58,942 nt of DNA from an uncultured Lachnospiraceae bacterium (lineage in GTDB: Bacteria; Bacillota; Clostridia; Lachnospirales; Lachnospiraceae): the NCBI GenBank assembly GCA_944383765.1, contig CALWQT010000016.1:1-58942 (forward strand), in the 5' to 3' direction. Position 1 is the stretch's first letter, and every line of letters starts with the position of its first letter. A program made the translations under genes and the position numbers. The notes beneath the pieces are model-generated. The model saw nothing but the letters and a program-made list of their open reading frames with translations, did not search any database and was not told the origin of the DNA. Positions 24,619 to 32,436 of the stretch are shown in pieces.

Positions 24619-26400
24619 TCAGAAAAGCAAAGCGGCGGTGGAAGATACCAGGATGCACAGAAGCATTCCGGTGATGGTAGGGAGAAGAATGGATACTGCC
24701 GTCCATTTCAGGCTTCCGGTTTCTTTGTATATGGTGAGGCAGGTGGTGGAACAGGGCCAGTGGAAAAGACAGAAAATCATCAGGCAGACAGGTGTGACAG
24801 CGGTCCAGCCATGGGCGGAAAAAATAGAAGAAAGAGAAGCAATGGTGCCTGTTTCCGTGAGCATTCCTGTTTGGAGATATGCCATCAGTATGATGGGAAG
24901 TACGATTTCATTGGCAGGAAATCCTAACAGGAAGGCAGCCAGGATCACTCCGTCCAGTCCCATCAGATGTCCCAGCGGGTCTAGGGCTCCCGTAAGCAGG
25001 GACAGGAGGCTGGGATAGTCGGTATTGGCTATGGCGAACCAGCCGCCGGAAGGTCCGGTGTAGGAGATATTGGCAAGTATCCAGATCAGAAGACCGGCGG
25101 GGGCAGCCACTAATACGGCTCTTCCCAGCACAAAAAGAGTCCGGTCAAAAATAGAACGCAGGATTACTTTTCCGAACTGTGGCCTGCGGTAAGGAGGGAG
25201 CTCCAGGGTGAAGGACGATGGTATCCCTTTTAATAAAGTGTGGGACAGCAGCCAGGACATCATAAGAGTCATCAAGATTCCGGCTAGAATGGCAGCTGTC
25301 AGTCCCAGGGCAGAGGCGAGAGAAGAACCATGAAAGCCGGAGAGAAGAAAAAACAGGGAGATCATGGTAAATAAAGTGGGCAGTCTGCCATTGCAGGGAA
25401 TAAAAGCGTTGGTAATAATGGCAATTAACCGTTCCCTGGGAGAATCGATGATGCGGCAGCCGGTAACACCGGCAGCATTACAGCCCAGTCCCATGGTCAT
25501 GGTCAGACATTGTTTGCCGCAGGCCCGGCATTTCTGGAAAGCATGGTCCATGTTAAAAGCAGCCCGGGGCAGATAGCCGAAATCTTCCAGTAAGGTGAAA
25601 AGAGGAAAGAAAATGGCCATGGGAGGGAGCATGACGGATACTACCCAGGCTAGAACCCGGTAGACACCATATACCAGTGCCTGAATGAGTACAGGCGAGC
25701 AGCCCAGATTTTCCAAAAGGATCGCCAGCTTTTTTTCCGCGAAAAACAGGCAGGAAAATAATATGTTTGATGGATAGCCAGCGCCCACCATAGACAGCCA
25801 GAAAGCTGCCGTCAGCAGAAGGAGCATGATCAATGGTCCTGTTAGTTTTCCGGTGGCCAGACGGTCCAGGAATTCTTCCCGTTTCCGGTAATCCGGCCGT
25901 GTATAGGTGACAGCTTCTTCAGCCAGCTTTTTCGGGGAAAAGTCCAGACAATCATAATGGAAATGGTCGTCCTGGATTTCACATACGGTACAGACCAGCT
26001 CTTCCAGGTTATGTTTCGATCTGGCGCAGGTAGGACAGACGGGGATCTGCAGCACATCCCGCAGAAGGGAGAAATCAATGGAGATGCCTTTTTTGGCAGC
26101 TTCATCACATAAATTGATACAGAGGACAATGGGAGTACCGTGATCCCTGACACGGTCCAGCCGTATGATCTGGTCCAGAAGATGGAGCCCCCTTTCCAGG
26201 CAGGTGGCATCGCATACGACTATAATGACTTGGGCCAGTCCGGAATTTATAAAATCCCGGGCAATTTTTTCTTCCGGAGACCGGGCGGTCAGGGAATAAG
26301 TGCCGGGAAGGTCGATCAGAAGAAAATCCTGGCCTTCGGCCCGGAATACTCCGCTGGCAGTGGAAACGGTTTTTCCGGCCCAGTTACCGGTCGGTAGACG
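24619..26400 (-). pseudogene. feoB: Ferrous iron transporter FeoB, 5' end removed by prophage insertion
   Basis: The frame reads without interruption from 26400 to 24619 (about 594 codons). The first codons read RLPTGNWAGKTVSTASG, which is the FeoB G2 region. DLPGTYSL (G3) and INLCDE (G4, usually NxxD) follow, then the Gate/membrane core (VSVMLPPMAIFFPLFTLLED, PCNGRLPTLFTMISL, FPANEIVLPIILM). The P-loop G1 motif and about 35-45 N-terminal residues are missing. In the same frame, a TAA stop lies at 26404-26406, inside the sequence next to the integrase. Fe(II) import by this copy should therefore be lost while the prophage is integrated. A shorter restart from GTG at 26055 would lack the G domain. 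Confidence 0.85.
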
Positions 26401-26420
26401 AACTTAACAGGAAAACAAAA
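26395..26420. other. Prophage-chromosome junction (attL or attR) in feoB
   Basis: feoB similarity stops at about 26400, and the serine integrase stop codon is at 26421. So the crossover lies within or next to CGTCTACCGACCGGTAACTG as read on the minus strand. Large serine recombinases leave short core overlaps, so no long direct repeat is expected. The exact core needs the other junction, which is outside the window. Confidence 0.7.
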
Positions 26421-27797
26421 TCAGAGAAATACAATGCTGTATCCCTGGCAGGAACGGTCTTTACCGGGAACTCGGATTTCCCGGATAATGGAGCGCCAAA
26501 AACGGCGTTTTTCTTCGTTGCTCATATTTTCGTATACCAGCTTAAAATCAGAGGAAAGCAACTTAGATATATCCGGCCGTTCTGATTTGACTTCAGGAAT
26601 CTGAGGAATGGCTGCAAGCTGCTCTTCCAAAGAAAACCGGTCTTTTTTATATTCGTCCAGTTCGATCACTTCATTGATGTACAAATCTTTTAACCTTTCC
26701 AGCTTTTTCTCAATCGCTTTTCTTTTTCCACTCTGATCTATAGCAGCCTTTTGCTGTGTATTAAAGTCTGCGCAGTAGGCATTTAATTCTTCTTCGATAT
26801 GTTCTAGCAGATATTCCTCAATCCGGATTTCCCGAACCTGTCGGCCATTTGTGCAATGATGCGCTCGATACTGTTTGCATTCATAGGCCGGGTAGCGATA
26901 GCGATATTCTTTTCCATTGGCTTTTCTGGATTTGACATTGATATGACATGAGGTCATTTTGTGTCCACATTGTTCGCATACCAGAAGTCCGGAGAAGATA
27001 TAGGGATACCGCTGGCTGGTTCGGATATTGCTGTTGCTGTCCAGAATACCTTGCACCTGATTCCACATTTCATCGGTAATCAGCCTGGGACAGTAGTCAT
27101 GATTGCCCCGGTATCTTCCCACCAGTTTTTCATTCCTGAGAACGCTTTCCCGCAGGTTGTTGAGAGTCATGATAATTCCATGGGTGTTTTTTAAATATCG
27201 CAGTGTTTTCCCGAGAGACTGAGTTTTGCAAAAGTAGTCGATTGTATCAAAAATAGCAGGAGCTTCCTCGGATAACACCAAACGCTTTCCGTCAATTTTA
27301 TAACCTCTTGGGACTTTACCGGTAATAACTTCTCCGTGGGCCACTTTTGTTTTAAAAACATCTCGGACACGGATTCCGCCGTTCTGGGCTTCCAGTTCCG
27401 CCCAGGTCATGGACTGGGCAACGAAGGCTCTGCCATAAGGGGTTGATGTGTCAAAGTATGGCTGATCCACTGCAAGCCATCCTACATTGGCACGCTCCAG
27501 CACCGCCTGGGTATTCAGGTAATGCCGGAGACTCCTGAACCAACGATCCAGTTTGGTAAAGATGATTAAGTCTACCTCTCCATTCCTGACATTCTTAATC
27601 AATCGGTTAAAGTCTTCCCGGTCCAGTTTCTGGCCGGATATACCGTCATCAATATAGGTATCCTGAAGAATCATGTCCTTGTGGCTATTGATATAAGCCG
27701 TACAGCGTTCGGTCTGGTCCCGGATGGAATCGCCCCGCTCTGCCTGTTCTTCAGAGGATACACGGATATAAACAGCAGTGCGTTTTAATTTTTCCAT
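26421..27797 (-). CDS. Large serine recombinase (prophage integrase)
   Basis: This is a 458-residue protein. The resolvase-type catalytic domain (1-150) has Ser14 in YIRVSSEEQ and the arginines in FTKLDRWFRSLR. A recombinase domain (about 165-255) follows, then a zinc ribbon (CEQCGHK ... CKQYRAHHC, about 277-318) and a coiled coil (about 345-400). It integrates and excises the prophage between attP and attB. Its 3' end abuts the feoB junction, the normal position relative to the attachment site. The upstream AT-rich region carries its promoter, which I could not define. Confidence 0.95.
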   Translation of the reverse strand: MEKLKRTAVYIRVSSEEQAERGDSIRDQTERCTAYINSHKDMILQDTYIDDGISGQKLDREDFNRLIKNVRNGEVDLIIFTKLDRWFRSLRHYLNTQAVLERANVGWLAVDQPYFDTSTPYGRAFVAQSMTWAELEAQNGGIRVRDVFKTKVAHGEVITGKVPRGYKIDGKRLVLSEEAPAIFDTIDYFCKTQSLGKTLRYLKNTHGIIMTLNNLRESVLRNEKLVGRYRGNHDYCPRLITDEMWNQVQGILDSNSNIRTSQRYPYIFSGLLVCEQCGHKMTSCHINVKSRKANGKEYRYRYPAYECKQYRAHHCTNGRQVREIRIEEYLLEHIEEELNAYCADFNTQQKAAIDQSGKRKAIEKKLERLKDLYINEVIELDEYKKDRFSLEEQLAAIPQIPEVKSERPDISKLLSSDFKLVYENMSNEEKRRFWRSIIREIRVPGKDRSCQGYSIVFL

Positions 27798-27860
27798 TGT
27801 ACCATCTCCTGTAAATCATATTATTTTTGGGTATAAAAATAACAGCTAGCGTGATTTTAC

Positions 27861-27889
27861 TTGCTAGGCTGTCCCGAAGATGGTATTAT
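27861..27889 (+). promoter_or_regulatory. Orphan rightward promoter upstream of the integrase
   Basis: TTGCTA (27861-27866) and TATTAT (27884-27889) are separated by 17 bp. No open reading frame of useful size follows before a terminator 63 bases later. It therefore seems to drive a short RNA. Confidence 0.5.
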
Positions 27890-27895
27890 AATAGT

Positions 27896-27984
27896 TGGTT
27901 TGTTATACATTCTTCGGGGTGTATATAGCTTTGGTTAGAACCAAAGTAATTGAATGGTCTCTGTTGGCGCAGAGGCCATTTTTA
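27896..27984 (+). ncRNA. Candidate small RNA, about 90 nt
   Basis: The predicted transcript runs from the promoter above to a terminator hairpin (AATGGTCTCTG, 27953-27963, with CAGAGGCCATT, 27970-27980, one G-T, then TTTTA). Inside it lies the perfect inverted repeat CTTTGGTTAGAACCAAAG (27929-27946). CCCGAAGA (27873-27880) can also pair with TCTTCGGG (27911-27918). No coding potential is seen. It may be a regulatory RNA of the lysogeny region. This is inferred from signals only. Confidence 0.45.
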
Positions 27985-28028
27985 TATTAACAAGGAATGT
28001 TAGAAAAGTATGTAAATAAATAACGTAA

Positions 28029-28053
28029 AAGACCCTACAAACTGTAGGGTCTT
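28029..28053 (-). terminator. Terminator of the PemK-like gene
   Basis: AAGACCCTACA (28029-28039) and TGTAGGGTCTT (28043-28053) form a perfect 11-bp stem with a 3-base loop. On the minus strand it is followed by TTTACGTTATTT. It lies about 110 bases past the PemK-like stop codon. A second small inverted repeat (TTCCAG-TCGT-CTGGAA, 28066-28081) precedes it. Confidence 0.7.
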
Positions 28054-28164
28054 AATGGATACGGCTTCCAGTCGTCTGGAAACATTGTCTTCTATACGGC
28101 CGGTAAACGGCTTTGTTTTCGTACCCATTATACCATACTATATGCAAATGTCAATTAAAAAATA

Positions 28165-28914
28165 CTATTTATTTGTAAAATTCTTTAGTAACATTTCATC
28201 GATTATATCTAGTTTTTCATTTGAAAGTTTAATTCCACTGAGAATATCATGGTCTGTTTTAGGGTCATAAACGCGGATTTTACTGATTGTGGTTATTTGA
28301 TTAACCAGAGCAATACTTCCCTTGCGCATTTTTTGTACTTCAGAACGCATTCTGCTTAAAAAGATAATTTCATTACCACAATCATCAATTCTTTTTAGGA
28401 TATTTGCGGAATCAACATCGGAGGTTTCACTTTTAATAATTTCCTTGAGTAAAGTTAATTCATCGTTTAAATGTTTACTGGTTGAAGATATCTTAGCATT
28501 TAAATTTGTAAACAGTTCATTTCCTAAAAAAATACTGCCGTTTTTTAAACGAGATATGTCTGTGTGTGGCTTTACAGATGTAAGGGGAATAATGGTAACA
28601 ACAGGCGAAGATTTTGCATTATTCTTATCAAGAACGACGGCATAGTGCAGCCCGCCCTCTTCGCTGCCGATATTAAATCCAAGGTGTACTTTTATGATTT
28701 CTCCACGCTTATAACGCCGCAAGCTGAGAGGAGAAAAACACGTTTCAAAATTTAAAAATCTAGTCCAGTCTTCTAGCCAGTAACTAAGTTTATCTGCTTT
28801 TCCTCTAGCTTTAGAATCTCCATCAGAAATAAGAGATTCTAAGTAATCGTTTATTTTTTGAATCGAGTCCTCCTTGTGCTGTCTTAATTCTGCTATAGTT
28901 TTTTCTCTACTCAT
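28165..28914 (-). CDS. PemK/MazF-like growth-inhibitor family protein
   Basis: This is a 249-residue protein with GGGAGAAGAAT before the ATG. The central part (about 65-120) has the PemK/MazF fold signature: RRYKRGEIIKVHLGFNIGSE, then HYAVVLDKNN and VVTIIPLTSVK. In the family this is the start of an mRNA interferase. It is longer than normal (about 110-120): extra helical N-terminal (1-60) and C-terminal (about 150-249) parts flank the fold. There is no antitoxin gene beside it, so it may be self-contained, act in phage defence, or not be a toxin at all. Confidence 0.7.
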   Translation of the reverse strand: MSREKTIAELRQHKEDSIQKINDYLESLISDGDSKARGKADKLSYWLEDWTRFLNFETCFSPLSLRRYKRGEIIKVHLGFNIGSEEGGLHYAVVLDKNNAKSSPVVTIIPLTSVKPHTDISRLKNGSIFLGNELFTNLNAKISSTSKHLNDELTLLKEIIKSETSDVDSANILKRIDDCGNEIIFLSRMRSEVQKMRKGSIALVNQITTISKIRVYDPKTDHDILSGIKLSNEKLDIIDEMLLKNFTNK

Positions 28915-29053
28915 ATTCTTCTCCCATTTTTTTTCTTAAGTGTAATTGCTCCCATTTTATTTTAATTTACTGAGTATCCCTCCTTTTTAAAGAAAAGTTT
29001 TTGTTTGGAAATGTTGTACAACCTCCGGGTCTGTACAGAAAATTCATGGAAAG

Positions 29054-29085
29054 CCGCTTCCGGTTGCCGCCGGAGGCGGTTTTTC
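29054..29085. terminator. Bidirectional-type hairpin after hicB
   Basis: CCGCTTCCGG (29054-29063) pairs with CCGGAGGCGG (29070-29079), 10 positions with one G-T. Five T follow on the plus strand and CTTTCC on the minus strand. It lies 10 bases past the hicB stop and probably ends the hicAB transcript. The rest of 28915-29095 shows nothing else. Confidence 0.6.
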
Positions 29086-29095
29086 TATAGAGAAA

Positions 29096-29488
29096 TTAAC
29101 GTGCCTGTATTTTGGACATCAATGCTTCCTGGAGAACCTGAGAAAAATTGATACCTATGGCAGTAGCTTCTTCATTAAGCCATTCCGGGATAGTTAAGGT
29201 TTTTTTCACAGCTTTGTTGCTGTACATTTTTCGATATTCCATAGTATCGCAAGCAATATAGTTGATAAACTGACCTTCTTCTAAACCGATAGATTGAGAA
29301 GGATTGGGTATAGTACGATTATCTTTCTCATATCCGTATAAAATGAGGGCGAGGGCATCTTCTGCCATATAGATAGCGTCAGTCAGGTCTTCTCCTTCGG
29401 TATAGCAACCCTCTAAGTCGGGAAAGATGACAGAATATCCACCATCTTCTTCTGGGGTAAAAACTGCAGGGTATGTGTAACGTGCCAT
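29096..29488 (-). CDS. hicB: HicB-family antitoxin
   Basis: This is a 130-residue protein. The ATG at 29488 was chosen because AAAGGAG lies 8 bases upstream; the ATG two codons earlier is too close. The N-terminal HicB fold (about 1-60) reads YPAVFTPEEDGGYSVIFPDL, EGCYTEGEDLTDAIYMAEDAL. The C-terminus (KKTLTIPEWLNEEATAIGIN, FSQVLQEAL) is a ribbon-helix-helix DNA-binding domain. It should neutralise HicA and repress the operon. Confidence 0.9.
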   Translation of the reverse strand: MARYTYPAVFTPEEDGGYSVIFPDLEGCYTEGEDLTDAIYMAEDALALILYGYEKDNRTIPNPSQSIGLEEGQFINYIACDTMEYRKMYSNKAVKKTLTIPEWLNEEATAIGINFSQVLQEALMSKIQAR

Positions 29489-29536
29489 AATCATTGCTCC
29501 TTTCTGCGTGAAATAAGAGAGGAGGAAGGGGGATTT

Positions 29537-29719
29537 TCATTCAATCCCCGCATCCTTCAGGATACCTTTCAAGAGTCCAGGCTTCACATCATCTTTGTGC
29601 CTTGGAACAGCGAATTGCTTTCCGGTAATTGGGCTTGACCAAATATCATGCCGGCTTCCGTGACGGAGAAGTGTGCAGCCGTTTTTCTTGAGTATTTTTA
29701 GTAATTCTGATGTTTTCAT
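29537..29719 (-). CDS. hicA: HicA-family mRNA interferase toxin
   Basis: This is a 60-residue protein of full family length. It has the double-stranded-RNA-binding-like fold with the catalytic His in GCTLLRHGSRHDIWSS and the closing AVPRH motif. GGAGGACAT precedes the ATG. It is the first gene of a two-gene operon with hicB, in the usual toxin-first order. It cleaves mRNA when free of HicB. Confidence 0.92.
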   Translation of the reverse strand: MKTSELLKILKKNGCTLLRHGSRHDIWSSPITGKQFAVPRHKDDVKPGLLKGILKDAGIE

Positions 29720-29741
29720 ATGTCCTCCTCTCTATGATTCT

Positions 29742-29770
29742 ATTATAGCACGTGTTTGCACGTGTGTCAA
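29742..29770 (-). promoter_or_regulatory. Consensus promoter of hicAB with built-in operator
   Basis: On the minus strand a perfect TTGACA (29765-29770) and perfect TATAAT (29742-29747) are 17 bp apart. The spacer contains CACGTG twice (CACGTGCAAACACGTG), and another ACGTG copy lies upstream at about 29791. HicB's ribbon-helix-helix domain is the likely binder, which would make the operon tightly self-repressed. Confidence 0.85.
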
Positions 29771-29803
29771 GGATAAAATACATATAAATACGTGTAAAAT
29801 ACT

Positions 29804-30970
29804 TTAATCACTGGGAACCAATTTTACTTTTATATCCTCAATACGGAGAAGGTCATTTTCCTGAAAGAATACATTTTGAAATTCGGATAAAATCATAATA
29901 TCGTTGATATCGTCATAAGTTTCAGAAAAATCAACATAGCTATTATCATCTTCTCCTAACTTTTTTCCGAAGATTTCATTGATTCCAGTGTTGTTGTCAT
30001 AAGGTTCGGTCTGTACATTTCCAAAGCCTTCTAACCATATGATATTGTAGGTGCCAGCAGGAAAATCGTCACCAGCGGCATAAATACCATATCCTAATTC
30101 TATTTCTGTTAAATCCTGATTTCGTGAGGTTGTTTCTCCGGCAGAATCACAGCCAGCTGAGATTTCAAGAGTTCCCGTAATGCTTAAAATATCCCCATCT
30201 TTTAGTTCAATATTATGTAGTTCATCAGAAGCCATTCCAGATAGGATTTCGCCTGCAGCAGTACCGGTGTCAAAAATCTCATTGACAGCAAGAGATTCTG
30301 AAAAAATATTTCCAAAACCGGATTTTGCAAAAAATTTGTAAGTCCCGGACGGGATATCAACACCTACAGTATAATGACCAGCAGTTAAGGTATCGGAAAA
30401 AAGTTCAGTAGCAGAGTTTGCTGATGATTCTGCCTCTAATGTTTCAATACGGGATTCCGGTTGATAAGATGGTTCCATTATAGTGCTCAAAGATTCTGTA
30501 ATGGAATGTATTGCCGTATAATAACTGAATATTCCAAAAGAAAAAATCCCAATCCATAAAGCGGTGCACCATACCTTCAAAGATTTTCGTTGAAGTGGGG
30601 AGTACCAAAGCAAAATTAGACCTATTGGGGCACAACAAAGAAATATTGATAGTAAAATGAACCATTTATGGAAGTAAAAAGGATAATTAGCTGGTGTCTT
30701 TTCAATCAGTTTTATATCGGGTACGTTTTGGCGAAAGTAAGCAAGAGCACGAGTTACTGGTTCACTGGATTTTTGAGAAAAACAAAAGCGGTGTTTCCTT
30801 CCTGTGAAATTGATAAAGTCAATCCAGCCGCCTTCTATTCCAACCGGGAAACAATAGTCGATTCTGCTGATGGTTTCATAAGGGATTACTTTTTTGTTAT
30901 AAAACCAATCTCGGAGAAGTATCCCTTCTTTCTGAACAAAAAGTTCTTGCAATTTACCTTTTATACTCAT
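29804..30970 (-). CDS. Two-pass membrane protein with duplicated beta domain
   Basis: This is a 388-residue protein with AAGGGG upstream of the ATG. A PH-like N-terminal part (about 1-85: GILLRDWFYNKKVIPYETIS) precedes two membrane helices (about 98-120 and 130-152). The outer part has two related units (LTAGHYTVGVDIPSGTYKF and YGIYAAGDDFPAGTYNI), each with a G-x-Y pattern followed by GFGN. I do not recognise a named family. Its place in the lysogeny region, read in the repressor direction, suggests expression in the lysogen, perhaps as a surface or superinfection-exclusion protein. Confidence 0.6.
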   Translation of the reverse strand: MSIKGKLQELFVQKEGILLRDWFYNKKVIPYETISRIDYCFPVGIEGGWIDFINFTGRKHRFCFSQKSSEPVTRALAYFRQNVPDIKLIEKTPANYPFYFHKWFILLSIFLCCAPIGLILLWYSPLQRKSLKVWCTALWIGIFSFGIFSYYTAIHSITESLSTIMEPSYQPESRIETLEAESSANSATELFSDTLTAGHYTVGVDIPSGTYKFFAKSGFGNIFSESLAVNEIFDTGTAAGEILSGMASDELHNIELKDGDILSITGTLEISAGCDSAGETTSRNQDLTEIELGYGIYAAGDDFPAGTYNIIWLEGFGNVQTEPYDNNTGINEIFGKKLGEDDNSYVDFSETYDDINDIMILSEFQNVFFQENDLLRIEDIKVKLVPSD

Positions 30971-31007
30971 AAATATTCCCCTTACTACCTATTTATTTTA
31001 TTTAGAA

Positions 31008-31232
31008 TTACATTACCTTTTCAATATCATCAGCGCATTGTTTACTAAAATCGTCTTCCATAATATGGCGAAGTGCATGGTGATAGGCAGCCATCTGACG
31101 TTCCCAGTTAAGTCGGGAATTGATAAAGACGGAGAAGCTACCGTCTTCATTAAGAATAACCTGTTCTTCAATATGTGTAGGCATATCAATAAAATATACA
31201 CCAATAGTTTCTGTCAGTGCGGGATTATTCAT
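31008..31232 (-). CDS. Small phage protein downstream of the CI-like repressor
   Basis: This is a 74-residue protein; the ATG at 31232 lies 8 bases from AGGGG and 2 bases past the repressor stop. The sequence includes VYFIDMPTHIEEQVILNEDG and INSRLNWERQMAAYHHALRH. The pattern resembles the small partner proteins that follow XRE repressors in Lachnospiraceae phages. I know no function. It is co-transcribed with the repressor. Confidence 0.6.
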   Translation of the reverse strand: MNNPALTETIGVYFIDMPTHIEEQVILNEDGSFSVFINSRLNWERQMAAYHHALRHIMEDDFSKQCADDIEKVM

Positions 31233-31234
31233 AA

Positions 31235-31642
31235 TCAGCACCCCTCATCATCCGTTCTTTTTTCTCTTGCTTTCAGTTTTTTCATGAATTCAATATGAGC
31301 TCTCAGTTCTTCCGGATCAATATCCCTGGCCACATGAAACAATGAGCGAAGTTCCGGGTTCTCAAATACCTCTTGGGCAATTTCTCTGGTTTCATCATTA
31401 AGATAGTAGTGGTTTACAGATTCTGGAAGAAGAGTGGTTTTATCTGTTCTTCCCAAAAGGTAATCAATATCAACATTGAAGAAATCAGCGATTTTTTCCA
31501 GTGTTTCAAAATCTGGCTCTCGTGCACCAGTTTCATACATTCCTATTGTACTTCTTGAAATTCCAAGCTTTTCTGCCATCTCAGCTTGTGTTAAACCGCT
31601 TGAAGAACGTAAGCGTTTAAATATATTTTGAAAATTTCCCAT
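31235..31642 (-). CDS. CI-like XRE prophage repressor
   Basis: This is a 135-residue protein with GGAGG before the ATG. The N-terminal helix-turn-helix reads LTQAEMAEKLGISRSTIGMY, then REPDFETLEKIADFFNVDID and YLLGR. The C-terminal half (70-135) is helical, with no S24 peptidase domain and no LexA-type cleavage site. SOS induction by self-cleavage is therefore unlikely. It is divergent from a Cro-like gene with shared operators. Confidence 0.88.
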   Translation of the reverse strand: MGNFQNIFKRLRSSSGLTQAEMAEKLGISRSTIGMYETGAREPDFETLEKIADFFNVDIDYLLGRTDKTTLLPESVNHYYLNDETREIAQEVFENPELRSLFHVARDIDPEELRAHIEFMKKLKAREKRTDDEGC

Positions 31643-31666
31643 GTTATATCCTCCAATACAATCATA

Positions 31667-31765
31667 TTATCACATAAAGTGATAAAAGTAAATAGAATTA
31701 TGTCACAGAATGTGGTTGACAAGGGTTAGTGTTCATGCTATTATGTATTTGTCACATAAAGTGAC
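31667..31765. promoter_or_regulatory. Lysogeny switch: operators and divergent promoters
   Basis: Three operators are visible. TTATCAC-ATAAA-GTGATAA (31667-31685) and GTCAC-ATAAA-GTGAC (31751-31765) share the same five-base centre. CACA-GAA-TGTG (31704-31714) is a degenerate middle copy. The rightward promoter has TTGACA (31716-31721), a 17-bp spacer and TATTAT (31739-31744). The leftward promoter overlaps the left operator (TTTACT, 17 bp, TAATAT on the minus strand). This is a compact lambda-like switch. Confidence 0.85.
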
Positions 31766-31783
31766 GGAAAGGCGGTGAAAGCG

Positions 31784-31999
31784 ATGAGCTCTTACGGAAA
31801 GAATCTTGTGGATCTTCGTGGGAAAAAAACTCAATCGGAAGTTGCAAATGCAATAGGAATTGCTACTTCTACGCTTGGTATGTATGAAACAGAACAGAGA
31901 ATTCCAAGAGATTCTATAAAAATAAAGTTGGCTAATTATTATGGGACAACAGTTCAAGAGATTTTTTTTAACGAAAAATGTCACGAAAAAGGACAATGA
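31784..31999 (+). CDS. Cro-like XRE regulator
   Basis: This is a 71-residue protein. The ATG at 31784 was chosen for GGCGGTG 6 bases upstream; a GTG at 31775 is possible. It consists of little more than the helix-turn-helix: KKTQSEVANAIGIATSTLGM, then YETEQRIPRDSIKIKLANYY and IFF. As the first rightward gene under the switch, it probably opposes the CI-like repressor. Confidence 0.85.
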   Translation: MSSYGKNLVDLRGKKTQSEVANAIGIATSTLGMYETEQRIPRDSIKIKLANYYGTTVQEIFFNEKCHEKGQ

Positions 32000-32024
32000 T
32001 ATAGGTAAAAGAAAGGAGAGTACA

Positions 32025-32189
32025 GTGAGCGAGAATGAAAGAGAGTTCCCTCAAGTGAGAAGGCTACTTCTTAAGCAGCTATATTTATTGGGAGAGGCAT
32101 CTAAGGATGCGACAAACATTGAATTAGCAATCATGTCACATATGATGGCTGAGATTTCTGACCTGCTTTATAAACTACCTCGATGGTAG
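32025..32189 (+). CDS. Small helical phage protein
   Basis: This is a 54-residue protein starting at a GTG with AAAGGAG 6 bases upstream. It is predicted to be helical (FPQVRRLLLKQLYLLGEASK, then ELAIMSHMMAEISDLLYKL). It lies in the early rightward operon after the Cro-like gene. The function is unknown. Confidence 0.55.
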   Translation: MSENEREFPQVRRLLLKQLYLLGEASKDATNIELAIMSHMMAEISDLLYKLPRW

Positions 32190-32232
32190 TAAAAATCAAC
32201 TGGTCTATGACAGGAGAAAGGATGGTAAGAAC

Positions 32233-32436
32233 ATGAGAGAATGGTGGTTTTATGAGTTGACAGTGACAGACAGGACAAACATTGTATGTTTTATCATTGT
32301 CATGATGATTTCGGCAATTTGCATTTGGATTGCAAAAAAAATGAAACTCCCATGCTGGAAGTTTCAAATTGGATGGATTTTATTTATGGATGTTTTGGGA
32401 GTTCTTCTTTTAATAACCCGCTTAGCAAATGGATAA
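32233..32436 (+). CDS. Small two-helix membrane protein
   Basis: This is a 67-residue protein with two membrane helices (about 16-36 and 44-62) and little else. Its 3' end overlaps by 53 bp the 3' end of a minus-strand gene, so the two are convergent. The function is unknown. Confidence 0.5.
   Translation: MREWWFYELTVTDRTNIVCFIIVMMISAICIWIAKKMKLPCWKFQIGWILFMDVLGVLLLITRLANG

Noticed and set aside
26055..26400. Short intact FeoB starting at GTG 26055
   Set aside because: The frame continues upstream with conserved FeoB G-domain motifs up to the junction, so the gene is truncated, not short.
28055..28270. 71-codon plus-strand frame over the PemK-like 3' end
   Set aside because: It overlaps a terminator hairpin and a real gene on the other strand, and has no ribosome site.
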